Shown here one piece after another: positions 1 through 12,900 of a stretch of DNA of 64,000 nt. Within the stretch, counting starts at the first letter, position 1, and every line of letters begins with the position of its first letter. Under the pieces are notes generated by a model. It saw only the letters and a program-made list of their open reading frames with translations, ran no database searches and had not been told where the DNA came from. The position numbers were made by a program, and so were the translations under genes. This DNA is from Cyclospora cayetanensis. Taxonomy: Eukaryota; Apicomplexa; Conoidasida; Eucoccidiorida; Eimeriidae. The DNA is taken from NCBI RefSeq assembly GCF_002999335.1, contig NW_020312036.1:186001-250000 (forward strand), in the 5' to 3' direction.

Positions 1-438
1 TGGCAGCGGTTTCTGTATTTATCTGCAGACTAGATATTATAAAGGACCTGTACGACATGCTGAACAACGAGCTAACCATTCAGGCAAGTAAAGACTTTGG
101 CAGAAAGAACTAACGTGGGAAGATTAAACGGGAGCCACAGCAGCAGCATTTCAACGGCTGCGGCACTAGCGGTAGCAAAAGGACGGTTTATAAGGAGTCC
201 TTGATTATTACAGACGCTGTATTGATTGTTTTGATGACAAATGTAGGTAATCCGTGGTTCGTGTGTGGGTGCTTTGCAATGCAGCATGGGTATAAGCTGG
301 AGTGGATTGTTATTTACCTCATTTGCATTGAGGTGCTGATTGAAGTTGTCTGGAATATTTTGATCAGAGATGTGCTAAAATGGGTGTAAAACCCAGGCGA
401 TATGGGGGGGGTGTGACCCTTTAACTTAGCAGAGGGGT

Positions 439-2632
439 TTATACAAGTGCTCGCGCGGCCGATTCTGCCTTTATTGCCTCGACTGCAATAGGTTAGGCAG
501 ATAGCAGAGAATAAGAAGGTATTCATGGCTGGATCCGAAAATATGGCACTTACTGGCCGGGGCGAATTGGGCCAGGATTCTCGCAACGTTCGTGTGTAGT
601 GCATCTTTTATCATTTCACCCTCGGCCTGAAATTTGCACGCTCAGGCGATCCTTAGAGTTGCCTTTTGTGTGTGGAGTCATTGAAGACACACGCACCCGA
701 AGTAGCTTCAATTGAAGTTGGAGTATCTTCATTCGCTCCTAAAGTTGAACCACTGTACGCAGCAACATCTGGGCTGCTCTTAGCGTACCGACTTACCAGG
801 CGCTCCGTCGCGTCCCTTTTCTTCTGCATTTCGGCGACAATCTCGTCTACTGTCGGGTACCTGTGGAGGTGACCCTCGTAGGAGGAATGCGGACTGCAGC
901 GTATGCATGGACTCACGGTTTTTCAGACTGGGCAATCTTCACGTTGAGCTGTTTCTCAGCTGCCATTGCAAACTTTGACTCTGCAGCAAGCATTTAGCGC
1001 TTCTCTCCAACGCTGTTCTGACGGGAGCCCCAAAACGGCACTTACGCTGAGCAGCTGACTCGGAGCTACCGAGTTGCAGGAACGATGTCATCGGCGTTGG
1101 CTGTTAACAGAGCAATCTAATTATAAGGGGAGAGAGAGCGCTCCTTTAATACACTAACAGCGTGCGGGGTTTCTTTCGGGCCTCTCTCCACTTGCTGGAA
1201 AGCGAGGGGTGTTGGGGCGTATGATCCGGGTGTGCTTGTAGCACTTTTCATGGCTTTTGACACGGCCTGTCCTCGCAACGCGTCTTTTATGATTTTCTCT
1301 ACCGATTATTGATGAAACCTACCTTCTTGTCCACTAGAAACGGATTTAACTGGATCTGAATGTTCTTCTCAAGCTCTGGTAATGAATGCGCCTGTTCAGC
1401 TCCCTCCTCCTACATTCTGTACTGGCATACCTGCTATCGTGATGCGCGTCAGCTGGCCAAATTCAGCCATTGCTTGGTCGAACATCTGAAATAGGGCACT
1501 CCATCCTGCTTTCTGCAAACGTGGCTAAGCCTATGCACGTACCTTTGTCTCCTCGTCAGCGCGTAGTTGCTCTATCTCATCCTATTGAAGATTAGCCGTA
1601 AGCCTGCCTTTCTGCAAAGCATTGGCTTACCATTTTTTCTTTTATCTGGGGATCGGGCTCTCTGACTTCGGTTAGCTGCGAGAAAAGCCATGCTATTTGA
1701 TTAGGGGATAAGAGTAGCACAGATCATTGTATATACTTGTAATTTAACTGCAGGAGGGGGAGCGAAGGCAGCCGATAAAATATTCCCAATGAAGCCACTC
1801 TGGTTACGCGCAGTTTGCCCAGTTTGCAAGAACGATGTAAGCGCTACAGGAGCCCTGGTTCCCGCCAGCTTGAGAGGCTGACGAGGTGATTGCAGGTCTG
1901 ATACATCCGTGCTGCTCCTGGTGATTATTTCGATCCATAGTTATCTTCGCATAGGATAAATTTATATGCTAACTTGTTAATTTGACGAAATGCAAAATTT
2001 CCTTGTCCCACTGTTGTTGCCGTCGTACTTGGTTGCATGACTCCCTTGATCGCCCCTTCCAAAATATCGGGATCGTTGAATACGCTCATTGCCTTGGATT
2101 ATTCTAGGGATAGGACATCCGTCGCCAGTAGAATAAACAACATGAGCTTACTCTCTCTACGGCGCTGGCTATCTCTGTCTGAGCATTATCTAGCTGCTCA
2201 TTGTATTCGTCTTCCAGTTTTGCCATCAACCCCTAAGGCGAACATAATAGCCTCGTGCAAGCTGTACACAAGAATCCAATTGATCTGACCTCTTCTAGCT
2301 CCATTCTTGCCCTCTCTAGGAGGAGTACTTCTGCTGTAACTTGAGGCAAGGGCTGCAAAAGTGTTCATGAACGCGCAACCCGTAGCTGCAACAGCAGAAT
2401 TTGAATGTTCACGTACGTCGTCAGGGGGGGAAAGCTTAACTTCAATGGACGGAAGTGTTTGTGCGTTTTGTTTAAACTTAATAGGCCACGAATTCTGAGG
2501 AACGGGTGTATTGGGTTGTCCTGTACTTCATTATTTGGTCATCTTTACCTCTCGCAACGCCACAACGGTCCGAACAGGAATAGCGCATACGATCCCGACG
2601 AGTCCAGCAATTTGAGGGAAACGCCTCCGCAT
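439..2632 (-). CDS. secreted 14-exon protein of unknown family
   Basis: Fourteen small exons close in frame on the minus strand: 2632-2549, 2352-2290, 2232-2152, 2092-2029, 1843-1808, 1692-1631, 1581-1543, 1485-1431, 1375-1323, 1100-1046, 980-917, 860-797, 626-554 and 482-439. They total 837 nt (278 aa). All junctions are GT-AG, and most introns are only 49-71 bp. The first exon reads MRRRFPQIAGLVGIVCAIPV..., a good signal peptide, which fixes the start. The rest is mostly charged helix with heptad-like stretches and ends in ...AESAARALV. A short motif, TSFLQ followed by x-G and preceded by Pro-Thr, occurs twice, each time at the start of an exon (about 1843 and 1100). I do not recognise the family. 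The signal peptide implies entry to the secretory pathway; final location (surface, organelle or oocyst wall) cannot be told. Confidence rests on every exon phase closing. Confidence 0.72.
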
Positions 2633-3676
2633 TTTCACATATTTTTGGTTTCGGCGGAAATCGTGGCTCCTTTGAAAAGCTAACTTCTTGCTTACAGTTG
2701 GTCTATTGAAGACATATACAGTGCAGTATGCAGATGATGATACACCGCAAACGCTGCAGTGGCTTCCATCGGTAAGCTAACAAGAAAGTAAGATCATGAT
2801 AATGTAACTTGAAGGAGATTATTCGCGGTCTGAAATGCGCCAACGATATCCCATTGCTTATGGTTCCTCTGTATACTAATGCAATCGAGCACGCCACAGG
2901 GGAGGAAAGTTGCGCTGCTCAAAGTAGGTGTACATCGTAATGCGTTCAGGTCACTTTTCCCCAAAATTTGCTTGAAGTAGGGCGTGCTTGGATTTTTACG
3001 AACAGCAACAATGAGACAGTAGTTCGTTGCACTCGCTGGGGCACGCTCGGATGGAAGGGCATGCCTATTTCGTTCCGCATGCCACCACAACTAGTGCTGA
3101 GCCGCACCCACCATGTGCTGTGGAACTAAAAACCGTCCGATGATATTAAGAAAATTTAATACACACAATCTGTCTTCACTTATCTGTGTGCTAGAGAAGG
3201 GAAAGCCCCGCGGAACGGGCGTAGCCGGGAAACCAGTTTCCTTAACACCGGAGTAGAAGCCACCCAATCGCCCTATAACACTCGGTGATCGGTGCTTTCC
3301 GTTGCTTGAATGAAGTCGGCCTTCTTTGAAAGACACTTACCTGCTATGCCGCCTTGCCCTTCACCGGATCGTTTGCACGGTGACAAGCTTATTAGCCAGA
3401 CTCTGTGCAGCAACAAAAATGAGTAAACACAGAGTTCTTATGCATATTTGCACAGTACATAGCTCATTTTGTTGTCTGGCTGGATATGTTCAGCTCAGCG
3501 TATTGCACAATGCCTCGATTGTCGGCCATGGGTCCCCCAGGTGCTGAGGATGTACATTATGAGCAACCTTGGCTGCTTTACGATACATTAGAGCCCTCTA
3601 AAGCGTCCTGCATGTGAGCGAGGAAGTTTCAGCTCGTTGGCGGTAGATATGCCTCCCTTGTTCGTGAAGCCTTTAC
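2633..3676. other. intergenic region between divergent genes
   Basis: This is the space between the start of the secreted protein on the minus strand and the LeuRS start on the plus strand, so it should contain both promoters. Open frames on the minus strand at 2794-3090 and 3091-3336 have no recognisable domain and no convincing splice partners. I see no repeat or RNA gene. Confidence 0.4.
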
Positions 3677-6600
3677 ATGATTGCGGCAAGGAGGATGGGG
3701 CATTGGTTGCTTCTCTTTCTACGCAGCACCCTGTTCGCTCTATTCTTGGTGCCGAGGCTGCTGCCTGTGCAGGGTGAGCGGATTATGCAGGCACTTCCCC
3801 GGGCCCATCTTCCTGCAGCTGCCTTCGTTTCCCGTGTGACCCCCAGTCCCCCCCTCTTTCTCTCAGCAGCTGCACCTCTTTCAAAACAGGCAGCCATTAC
3901 CTCTGCTATTTCTGCGGCTGGGAACGAGGTTACTGGTATTCCATACCCCGTCCAGGAGGTAGAGCGACGTTGGGTGGAATATTACGCCCAGCGCTCTGCT
4001 GAGTTCTCCCCAGACCTACCACAGCCATGCAGCCCGGCAGCAGCAGCATGTGAAGTGAAGCAAAATGAGGAAGGCGTCCCTAAAGGCAAAAAGTTCTACG
4101 TTCTCTCGATGATACCCTACCCCTCAGGCAGCGGCCTCCACATGGGTCACTGTTACACCTACGCCTTAGCCGATGTTGCTGCTCGCTACCAACGGCTGCG
4201 GCTTCGTGCCGACATGTTGGAGGCTCAAGTAGAAGCGGCACGCTGTCCTACTCCTGCTTGCTCGGCCGCTGTTCAGGATCAGCAAGGACAAATTGGGGAC
4301 GGGCGACCTCCCCAGCCAAATGTGTTGCACGCTATCGGCTGGGATTCGTTTGGGTTGCCCGCAGAGCAGCACGCAAGGGAACGAGGAGAGCCTCCCGCAT
4401 CCGTTGTCGCTGCCAACATCAACGTCTTCAGACGTCAGCTGCAGCGCCTGGGGATCAGCGTAGACTGGCGGAGAGAGATCGCGACCAGCAACCCTGAGTT
4501 CTTTCGTTGGACGCAGTGGGCGTTCATTCAAATGCTGAAGAGGGGATTGGCCTACGAGGCAAATGCTGAGGTTAACTGGTGCCCAGCACTGGGTGAGGCT
4601 TTGTTTATAGAGCGCGTAAGATTTAGGCCTTAGGGCACAGAGCTAGAGGTCTACTTTAAAGTGTGAGGGAGGAGGCGACTCGAGTGGCAAATAGTATAGT
4701 GTAGAGGGACCAGTTTCGTAAGTGGGAGCCAGAGGCGACAACGCATGGGCAGCTGCTGTTTACGGGGTTCGTGACTTACCCGCAGGCACAGTGCTGGCTA
4801 ACGAAGAGCTCACACCAGAGGGCCTGAGCGAGAGAGGGCGATTTCCTGTTGAAAAGCGGCAACTGCGACAGTGGCACCTGAAGCTGTTGGCCTATGCAGA
4901 TCGGCTGCTTGCTGGTTTGTCTTTTCTGGACTGGCCTGCTGACGTTCTGCGGATGCAGCGTCACTGGATAGGCAAGGTTGTGTATCTGCGGCTTAGCCTA
5001 GAGCTAACGAACGGCCAGGCCCCTCTGCCTGCTCTGCTTCTGGCCCCTGAGCACCTTTATGGTTGCTCAGGGGTGGTGTTGCATCCTTGCCACCCCGTTT
5101 CTAGAAGGCTATATGGCACTGCGCAGGACAAACACCGTATCGACGAGTACATAAAAGCCAGAGAGAAGGGGTTATACCCTCAGAACGTAGAGATCCAGAA
5201 GGGTGTGTTCACCGGAGTCTACGCGCGCCATCCAGTTACAAGCTACCTAATGCCTGTTATTGTATCTGACACCTTGGAGCACATGCCAGAGTTTGGACTG
5301 CAGATTACTGCGTCGGATGGCGTGCTTGTCTCTCCTGCCAAGCACTCGTTTGTAGCTCCTCTCACTGCTGCAGGCTTGCTGCCTGTGTCACCCGGTGGGA
5401 AACCTCTGAGACAGAGACCTGCGGGGGCCCCCCAGGCAGCGGCGTCGGAGGAACGGCTTCGAGGGATGCAGGCAGACTTGGCGGGAGCGTTATCGAATGA
5501 AGGCGTCTGTGATTCAGATCTTTCAGGCGGAAACAAGAGGGAAGCGGAAGACCAGGCAGTTCGGTGGCTGGCAGCGACGGGTCGGGGAGAGAAAGTGACG
5601 CGCTATCGACTCAAAGATTGGGTGTTCAGCAGGCAGCGGTACTGGGGAGAGCCAATCCCGGTTTTGCGCGTTTGTGGGATTACAAAAAAGAGTGCATCTA
5701 GAGCGGGGAATACAGAGGAAGCCAATGAGGGCCCTACCATCACAGAGCAGTCTCACGAGGTCGTTGTGCCGCTGCCAGAGAGTGAACTTCCGCTTACCCT
5801 CCCTCCCTTCCGTGCAGATTTCAGCAGCAGCCTCTCCGCCGCAGAGACCGCTACTCCCGTTAAGGCCGAAGCCCCCAGCCAATTGCTGTCGAGAAAGAGC
5901 AGCATCCATCATGGGACTAGGCCTCCCGAAAGTGTTTTTGGGCGTACGGAGGCCGTTGCAGCGCTGGACCGCTACACAGAATGGGTGTGGCAGGAAGCTT
6001 CTTCATTTGGTGACTCCTTAGCGGAGAAGAAGCGACCCTGTGGAAAACCCCTGTTTTTTCGGGAAACGTGCACCATGCCTCAGTGGGCAGGGAGCAGTTG
6101 GTACCACCTACGCTTCCCTGATCCCTTCAACCGAGAGGCCCTCGCTAAACCGTCGCTTCTGGAATATTGGCTTCCGGTGGACTTATATGTGGGAGGAAAG
6201 GAGCACGCAGTAACGCACCTTGTCTATGCCAGGTCTGGTCCACATTTGCTTCACCCTTTTTTCCACGTCTGGTGCTGCCGTCACTTCGTAGGGATGCCTA
6301 CAACGCGATTCTACCTACTGCCCAATCCGACTCCAGCAGCCCACCTCATAATACAAGCAGAAGACGTATGGATGCTACTGCACTCGCCTCACCTCGTGCC
6401 TTGTTTGAGTGCTCTTTCCTTCAGGTTCTGGCACAAGATGCTCGCAGATATTGGAGCTGCTTGCGGGGAGGAACCCTTCAAGCGTCTCCTCACCCCAGGG
6501 GTCATTCTGGGGGTTCCACGGCACTACTTACTCAGGCGGGCAGACACGGACGCTCTCGTGAGTGCAGCAGATGTTGATCTATATGATGCAGCTGTCGCGT

Positions 6601-7736
6601 CTCTTGAACATACTCCTGCAGCGCCGGAGGGTCCACGGAGCTCTCCTGCAAGGGTTACCTGTGGTGTACATACGCCATCTGGCGCAGAAGTATACGCAGA
6701 GACCCTCCCACCATCCTCTAGGGCCGTTAGGAAAACGGATACGGGCACTTGGGTCTTTTCATGTCAACAACAAACACAAGGACAATTACAAAGCTCTCCA
6801 CCTGCACCATCAGCAGCAGCGAACGCAGACACCTCGAGGTCTGCCAAGGTAAAAGGAGACGAGCTCTTCCAGCTGCTCACGCTGTCGGAGAAGATGTCTA
6901 AATCAAGAGGCAACGCTGTCTCCCCAGATTCGGTACTTGAGGAGCAAGGAGCCGACGTACTACGCATACACCTCATGGCATTGGGCCCTGTGGCCACTAC
7001 CAAGGTCTGGCGAGAGGAGGGCCTCTCAGGGGCTTCTCGCTTCCTGAAACGCATTTGGACTATATTTGTCTCTCCAGTAGGTGCCCATTCTGCGACAGGT
7101 GGAGGTTCTTATGGGAGTGCCAGGCAGTCCATAGGGTCTTCGTCCGCTGCACTGCGCGGAATAATAGCCAAGCCGATCTCGGAAGGGGAGAAAAAGGTGC
7201 TCTCTTCCCTCGTGAGGGCTGTCACACAGAATCTAGAGCGAATGCAAGTGAATCGGGCTGTAGCGGCGCTGATCGTAGGCTTTCGAGAGATTCAGCGTCA
7301 GCAGGAGAAGCAGGGAGGAACCCTATCTGTCAGCGCAGCAAAAGATTTGTTGACGCTGCTGCATCCCTTCGCACCTTTTATAACCGAAGAGCTCTGGGCA
7401 AGGCTCCAAGCAGAATTTGCCCAAGCCTTTCGCTATCCATCTTGGACCCTTGCAGCGTCGGGGGAGTGGCCGAATTCGTCGCCACATGCAGACATGACTG
7501 ACGAGCTGGAAGGAACGAGCGGAGGGGTACAGATATCTGTACAGCTAAACGGACGGCACAAGCTTTGTGTGCTAGTGCCTGTGGCCGAAACTGATACTGC
7601 AGAGTCCCTCATAGAAGCAGTAAAGGCGGCGCCTCCGGTGAAGCAGAGGCTTCAAAGGGAGACAGACAAGGGAAGGGGCCTTCATAAGGTCTTTGCAAAG
7701 CCGGAGGCAAGGCTGGTCAACTTCGTCTTTAGCTAG
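3677..7736 (+). CDS. bacterial-type leucyl-tRNA synthetase, probably apicoplast
   Basis: Class Ia synthetase that charges tRNA-Leu. Three exons, 3677-4592, 4786-6232 and 6425-7736, give 1224 aa. The first junction rebuilds CPALG-TVLANEE and the second VYAR-FWHKMLADIG, both standard LeuRS text. HMGH (the HIGH motif) lies near residue 155, KMSKS near 944, and the anticodon-binding region with the C-terminal FVFS closes the protein. The first 75 residues have a hydrophobic segment (LLLFLRSTLFALFLVPRLLP) followed by a Ser/Ala-rich basic stretch, the bipartite signal-plus-transit layout of apicoplast proteins. Length exceeds bacterial LeuRS (about 860 aa) because of low-complexity inserts near 5700-5920 and 6540-6840. 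The CP1 editing region looks degenerate. The 192-bp second intron has no stop and keeps frame, so a naive translation includes it. Confidence 0.9.
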
Positions 7737-9919
7737 GAGCAAGTTCCTTTTTGTACAACACGTGCGAGGCCAGCCCCGCCGCGGTAAAAGTAGGTGCAAA
7801 ACGGCCTAGTCTTAGGACTGATCAGGGAATACGAAGGGCTTACTGCCACGAAAGTGTACCGAGGTTTCCAGCTTAAATAGAGGATGCTTCTGTGCTACCT
7901 CCTTGATTGTGCAAGGCACTGTGGTATTAGTGAGGGATTGAGGGATCTCCCGCTGCCCCTGTAGCCCTGCTGTGCTTACCGAAAAGGCTTCCTGGAAGCT
8001 GACAAAATCAAATACAGAGTGTTCAGAGTGCAGGGCGCCCCTAACTGCTCGTCAGTTAACGAGGCTACGCATCGTTAAAAAGGCACTGAGACACTTCTCC
8101 TAGGGCCTTCATATGTTAAATTTTGAGCCTCAAGCTCCTACGAACTCATTAGACAAAGATCACAAAAGGCTCGTCAGACGGCCCTACCAGTCTCCTTGGC
8201 CTCAGGGCTCCGGCCTGGTGGGTAAAAGCCACCAAGACTGCACCCTGAGTACTCCGGGGTTCTGGACACCGCTACAGAGTGACGCACTGCACGAACTGAC
8301 AGCATTTATCGCTGCAGCGTGGTGTTGGTAATAATCTGCACCAGATACAACATAAGAAGAGCTTACTCAAATAACTACATTGCTGTACTAAGTTTTTATT
8401 CACAGCTAGCTAAGCAGAAGCTACCAAGAAGTAACGTGCCCGGCCACACAGATTATAAGACTGCCCTTAGAGTTTCAAAAGGAAAAGAGTTAGCGCCAAG
8501 CAGAGTACAAGGCTTAATTAAAAGTTATTGGGCGTTCTTATGAAAGAACTCCCCCGTCCCCGTACCCCCACTTTTAAGGTATTAGGCATGAGGGAACACA
8601 TATATAGAGGGAGCGCATTGCTGCACTGCCTACGCACTCCGAGCAATCACAGCTATTTGCACACAGCATCTAGCTCACAGGCCCACAGCATTAATATTTG
8701 TCGTATGGAACCAACGCTACTCTGCAACCCCCGGCCGAGATGTCCTAGAAGCCAAATCGAATACTCCGATCTTTACCAAACCTTACTACGTGCAACAAAT
8801 ATAGCAGAAGATGCCTGTATTTAGCCTAGCCCGCTACAGTGATGGTCCTAAGGTGACTAGCGAAATTAAAGGAAGAAGACCGCTAGCGACAGAGAAGCCC
8901 GTCTCCATCAGAGTGTGTGAGCGCCCGTGCCTCTGCCCCCACACTACCATGGCTGCTCGATTCCGCTATAAATATTTGAAGGCAAAAGGAAAAGCCATTG
9001 GCACTGGACCTGTGTCGTCACATGTCCCTTGGAGCACCGTGTTCTCGCTAGGACCTGGCGAGGCACGAGGGCGCATTATTCGCCTGCTAGGGAGCGGGGT
9101 TGGCTCTGCATGATTAGAATGCTTTAATGTGTCCTAAAGAGAGTCGCAAGGTCCACCACACACAGCTAACAAGGCCTCCTCCCCACAGGGTTCCGTATCT
9201 CTCCTTGGGAGCCTCGCCCCGAGGCACACAGCGATTCAACACGCTATCGGTCTCGAAGACATTCGATAGAAAGGGAAAAAGGCATCTCGCGAGCTATTTG
9301 TGGGCAATGAGGGAGCAGCTTCGGAGAAGGAACATTGGCACGTCACGGCTTGGCCTACAAGGCTGCCCAGCGCCGACAAGTGGGAGCCCCCGCCGTATGA
9401 TGCCCATGATGCACATGCAGCAGTCACTCAGGCGAAGGGGTAAAGACTGCATTTCGAGACACAGGCTGACAGATATTCCGTATTTAATTAGTGTGTAGCC
9501 TTCTCCCGCTCTCTCCATCGGCCGACAGGCAGCGCAGTTGCGGCGCTGCTCCGCCGTCTCACTGGAGACTGTAGTGTCTACGTGGCCCAGGGAAATTCCC
9601 CTCGACGCATAAAGGGTTTTAGGGTCTAAGTTTACTTCCGTGTCATCTTCTGCTACCTCTGGGGGCACTGGAGGCCCTAAATCACCCCCTCTCCAGCATC
9701 GCAGCCAGCCCACAGCCAGGCTTACATCGGGAGGCACTCCACAGTGTATATACACACCAAATTGCCACAGAAACTCAGCAACCTCCCGGTCAGAGCGGCG
9801 GGGACGCCTCAACAACAACAGCTGCAGCAGCAGAGCCGCCCCCCGCTGGAGGTGCCCTCTGCTGCTGCACCTGGAGGGACTTCAAAGCCCCAAGAGCATT
9901 TTTTCTTACACGCGTGAAG
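7737..9919. other. gene-poor gap; one unrecognised minus-strand open frame
   Basis: This is 2.2 kb between LeuRS and FabF. On the minus strand a frame without stops runs from about 9868 to 9294. Its composition is protein-like (for example EFLWQFGVYIHCGVPP), but it has no ATG near its start and no family I know. Another minus open stretch at about 8050-7817 ends in HFRGSKPFVFPDQS and also lacks a start. One copy of the dispersed repeat lies at 8631-8662. The FabF promoter must lie near 9.5-9.9 kb. Confidence 0.3.
8631..8662 (+). repeat. copy of a dispersed ~32-bp repeat
   Basis: Reads TACGCACTCCGAGCAATCAC then AGCTATTTGCAC. It is the closest partner of the copy at 14681-14712, differing at about four positions, and is preceded in both by a CTGC-rich stretch. 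Confidence 0.55.
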
Positions 9920-12900
9920 ATGCTGGCTGCCAAGCTTAAGCAGCAGCAGCAGCTGCTGCTGCTCCTACTGATGCTCGGGGCAGGGGCAGAAGCCTCGCAG
10001 TTCTCAGTGCCATCGACAGCATCCCCAGTGAGCACACTACAGACATCCCCCCAGCCCCTTCCGAAATTCCCAGTTCAGCTCACTGCCTTAGGCAAGAGAG
10101 CGAATAGAGGCTTTTTCGCTGTGGCCGTGTCTGTCTCTCTAGGGCAGAGGCACTGCGCAGATCCCTGCGTTCGTCTCGCGCTCCACAACACTACCCATCT
10201 CGCCAAAGGCAGCTTCCCAGGCCTCTGTTGCCCAAGCGCATGCACAAGGGCTGCAGCAGCAGCAGCCTAGATCGGCTTCGGATTTTTTAAGGGCGCGAGC
10301 GGACCGCAGCAGTCGTCTGTTTTCGCAGTACCAGGTGTGTGTCGTGCACAGATACCCTGCAGTCCGGTGAGCTGCAACAGCAACAGCATTTCCCCATGAG
10401 ACGGAGTGCAATTCTACGTGTGCATGCTTAGGGGGGAGGCCAGCGGCCTCGCATTTTGTGCACTGGGCTTGGCGTTGTCAGCGCTGCTGGAATCGGCGTA
10501 GAGCGCTTCTGGGAGAACCTGCTGAAAGGACAAAACAACGCTGCCACTGTCTCTGCTTTTGATCCCAAGGATATGGCTTGCACAGGTAAGGGGAACTCCG
10601 GGTGCGTGTAAATTCCTCGTCAGCATTGGGCTTGCACTGGCATCTCTAGAACTGACGCCCTGCCTGCTCCAGGTGTCCAAGGGGCCCCCCAACTCGGAGG
10701 TGGTGCATCGACTTCCTTGCGACATTCATCGCTTTGTGTGCTCGCGCAGTGGCGTACGAGATTCCTTCCGAGGCATTCGATCCCAAACAGTACTTCCGAG
10801 AGCCGAAGGATGCAAAGCGCAACGACAGATACACGCACTTTGCAGTCGCCGCCAGCAAGCTGGCCCTCCAGGACGCAGGTATGCATCACCGCACGATCCT
10901 CTATACGGGTGCGAGCTGTGCGCAGATGCGGTGTTCGTTTTAGCGTGTGCGATCATGGGAGCATGCAGGCATGCATGCCAGGGAGGGGGCCTGCTGAATG
11001 GAGCGCATTTCTTTCTTGGGCTGAAGCGCGGCGGGGCTCAATGGTTTGCTGGAGCAAATGCGCGAAAGAGAAAAAAAGAAAAAAGATAGACCGTCCTCTG
11101 AAGTGCTGCCTCCTTCTCCTCCAGGGAGGAACGGCTAGGCCTTGTGTGCTGTGTAGCGCGCGCGCGCCTGTGAGGGGCCTTTTCGACCAGAGAGTTTTGA
11201 TGGGAGAGTCGTCGGCGCACAACCCTGGGAAGAGACACGTTCTAGCGCAGCCTTCTGTGTATCGGGAGCAGTCGATTGAGCCAAAGGCCTCCGGGGAGCT
11301 GTGGGACGCCCTGCATCTGCACACACACAGTCTCACGAGTGGCCTCTCAATCTCTGCATTGTGTGCCCTCGTACTGCTGCGTTTCTAAGGGCTGGACTCT
11401 ATGGAGGATCTCGACATGAACCGATTCGGCGTCATCATCGGATCTGGCATTGGGGGCTTGGGGTTTATGGAGCAACAAAACAAGGTCCTCCTAAACTCGG
11501 GCCCGCGTCGAGTGTCTCCCTACTTGATCCCCGCTATGATTGCAGTGCGTCTTGTGTCTGGAGTTCGTTTTGATGCTTTTACTGCGGGTTTGGTTTTTCC
11601 TTGAGAGGGGCGTAGGACTGGGGGCTTACAACTAACGGAGCGGCCTTACGCACAGAGCCAGAAGGCTTCCTGTCTCGATACAGCAGGAGTCTCCCCACAT
11701 TTCAGCTGCCTCCGGCCGCTGCTGCGATTGCTGCAGAACACAGCCCCCGCACAAGTCGCCATCGAGATCGGAGCTAAAGGACCCAATCACGGCGCTGTCT
11801 CGGCTTGTGCCACTTCGGGGCACGCCATAGGCACCGCCATGCGACTCCTCGAGGTGATTCAAGCTTAGTTCAAGGGGAAAAGGGCACTGGGGAAGGGGGT
11901 TTGATAGTGAAGCTCTCCGGGGTCTCTCTCCTAGACCGATGACTTACAGGGAGGTGGGGGGGGGAGGGGGGGAGTCGAGGGTTTTCTAGGGGAAAAGCGC
12001 ATGTAACAAGACACAGCAATAAAAAATGTGGGCAGCATGCCCTGCGGAGCCTCCTGGGCAGTTGCAGACCCCTTGCAGGATATGCAGGCGGTTCGAGGCT
12101 TCTGCAGGGCAGCAGGTAAGTAACCTCAACGGTGGGCTGCACGCTGTTCGCTCGTTGTGTCCTCTTGTGCCGGCTCATTTAGGCTGGCGACGCCGATATC
12201 GTCCTGTGCGGCGGAGCTGAAGCCTCCATTACCCCTCTTTCCTTTGCTGGATTTAACGCTCTTAAAGCTCTTGCCCTTGGCTTCAACGACCGACCCAAAG
12301 AAGCCTGCAGGCCGTTCGACAAAGACAGAGCAGGATTCGTGATGGGAGAAGGCGCAGGGTGAGCAGACAGACGCTGCAGCTCTCGTGGTCTGCTGTTACA
12401 GGGCATGCTCGACGAGCCGCTGCAGTCGGTTGCAGGAGCCCTATTGAATAGGGTGTTGTCTCTCTCTCGCGCTGCATCATTGGCGGCCCTTATTCTGTCT
12501 CTGACGTTGTTGCACATACGGTTGCCACGAGTAGGCCAAGCATGACGTGGTAGCTGACCTCGTGTGCATATGTGTTTTGGGTTCGCTCAGGGTAATCGTT
12601 CTTGAAACTGAGGAGCATGCAGTACGACGAGGTGCGACGCAAGTGTATGGACAGCTCGCGGGCTATGGCGCCACCTGCGATGCCCACCACATGACGGCGC
12701 CTTCCCCAGAGGGAGAGGGCCTCGCTCGCTGTATGAACCTGGCTCTTCGGAACGCGTAAGTCTTGCGTACGCATCAGCAAGTGTGATGGGCATTGAAAAC
12801 ATTCTTTGAGGCGGGGGTGAAGGTGCCAACTGCTATGCACTTGCTGCCCTGTAGAGTGCCATGGACTGGTCACGACGCCATTGCTGCCGCCACTCAGGGA

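Noticed and set aside
7817..8050. Minus-strand open frame ending HFRGSKPFVFPDQS
   Set aside because: There is no start codon, an apparent 21-bp 'intron' is really open frame, and no partner exons were found. A frame of this length is expected by chance.
9790..10035. Minus-strand ORF with SSSSCCCC across the FabF leader
   Set aside because: This is the reverse reading of the CAG/CTG run; the plus strand has a proper signal peptide in the right place for FabF.
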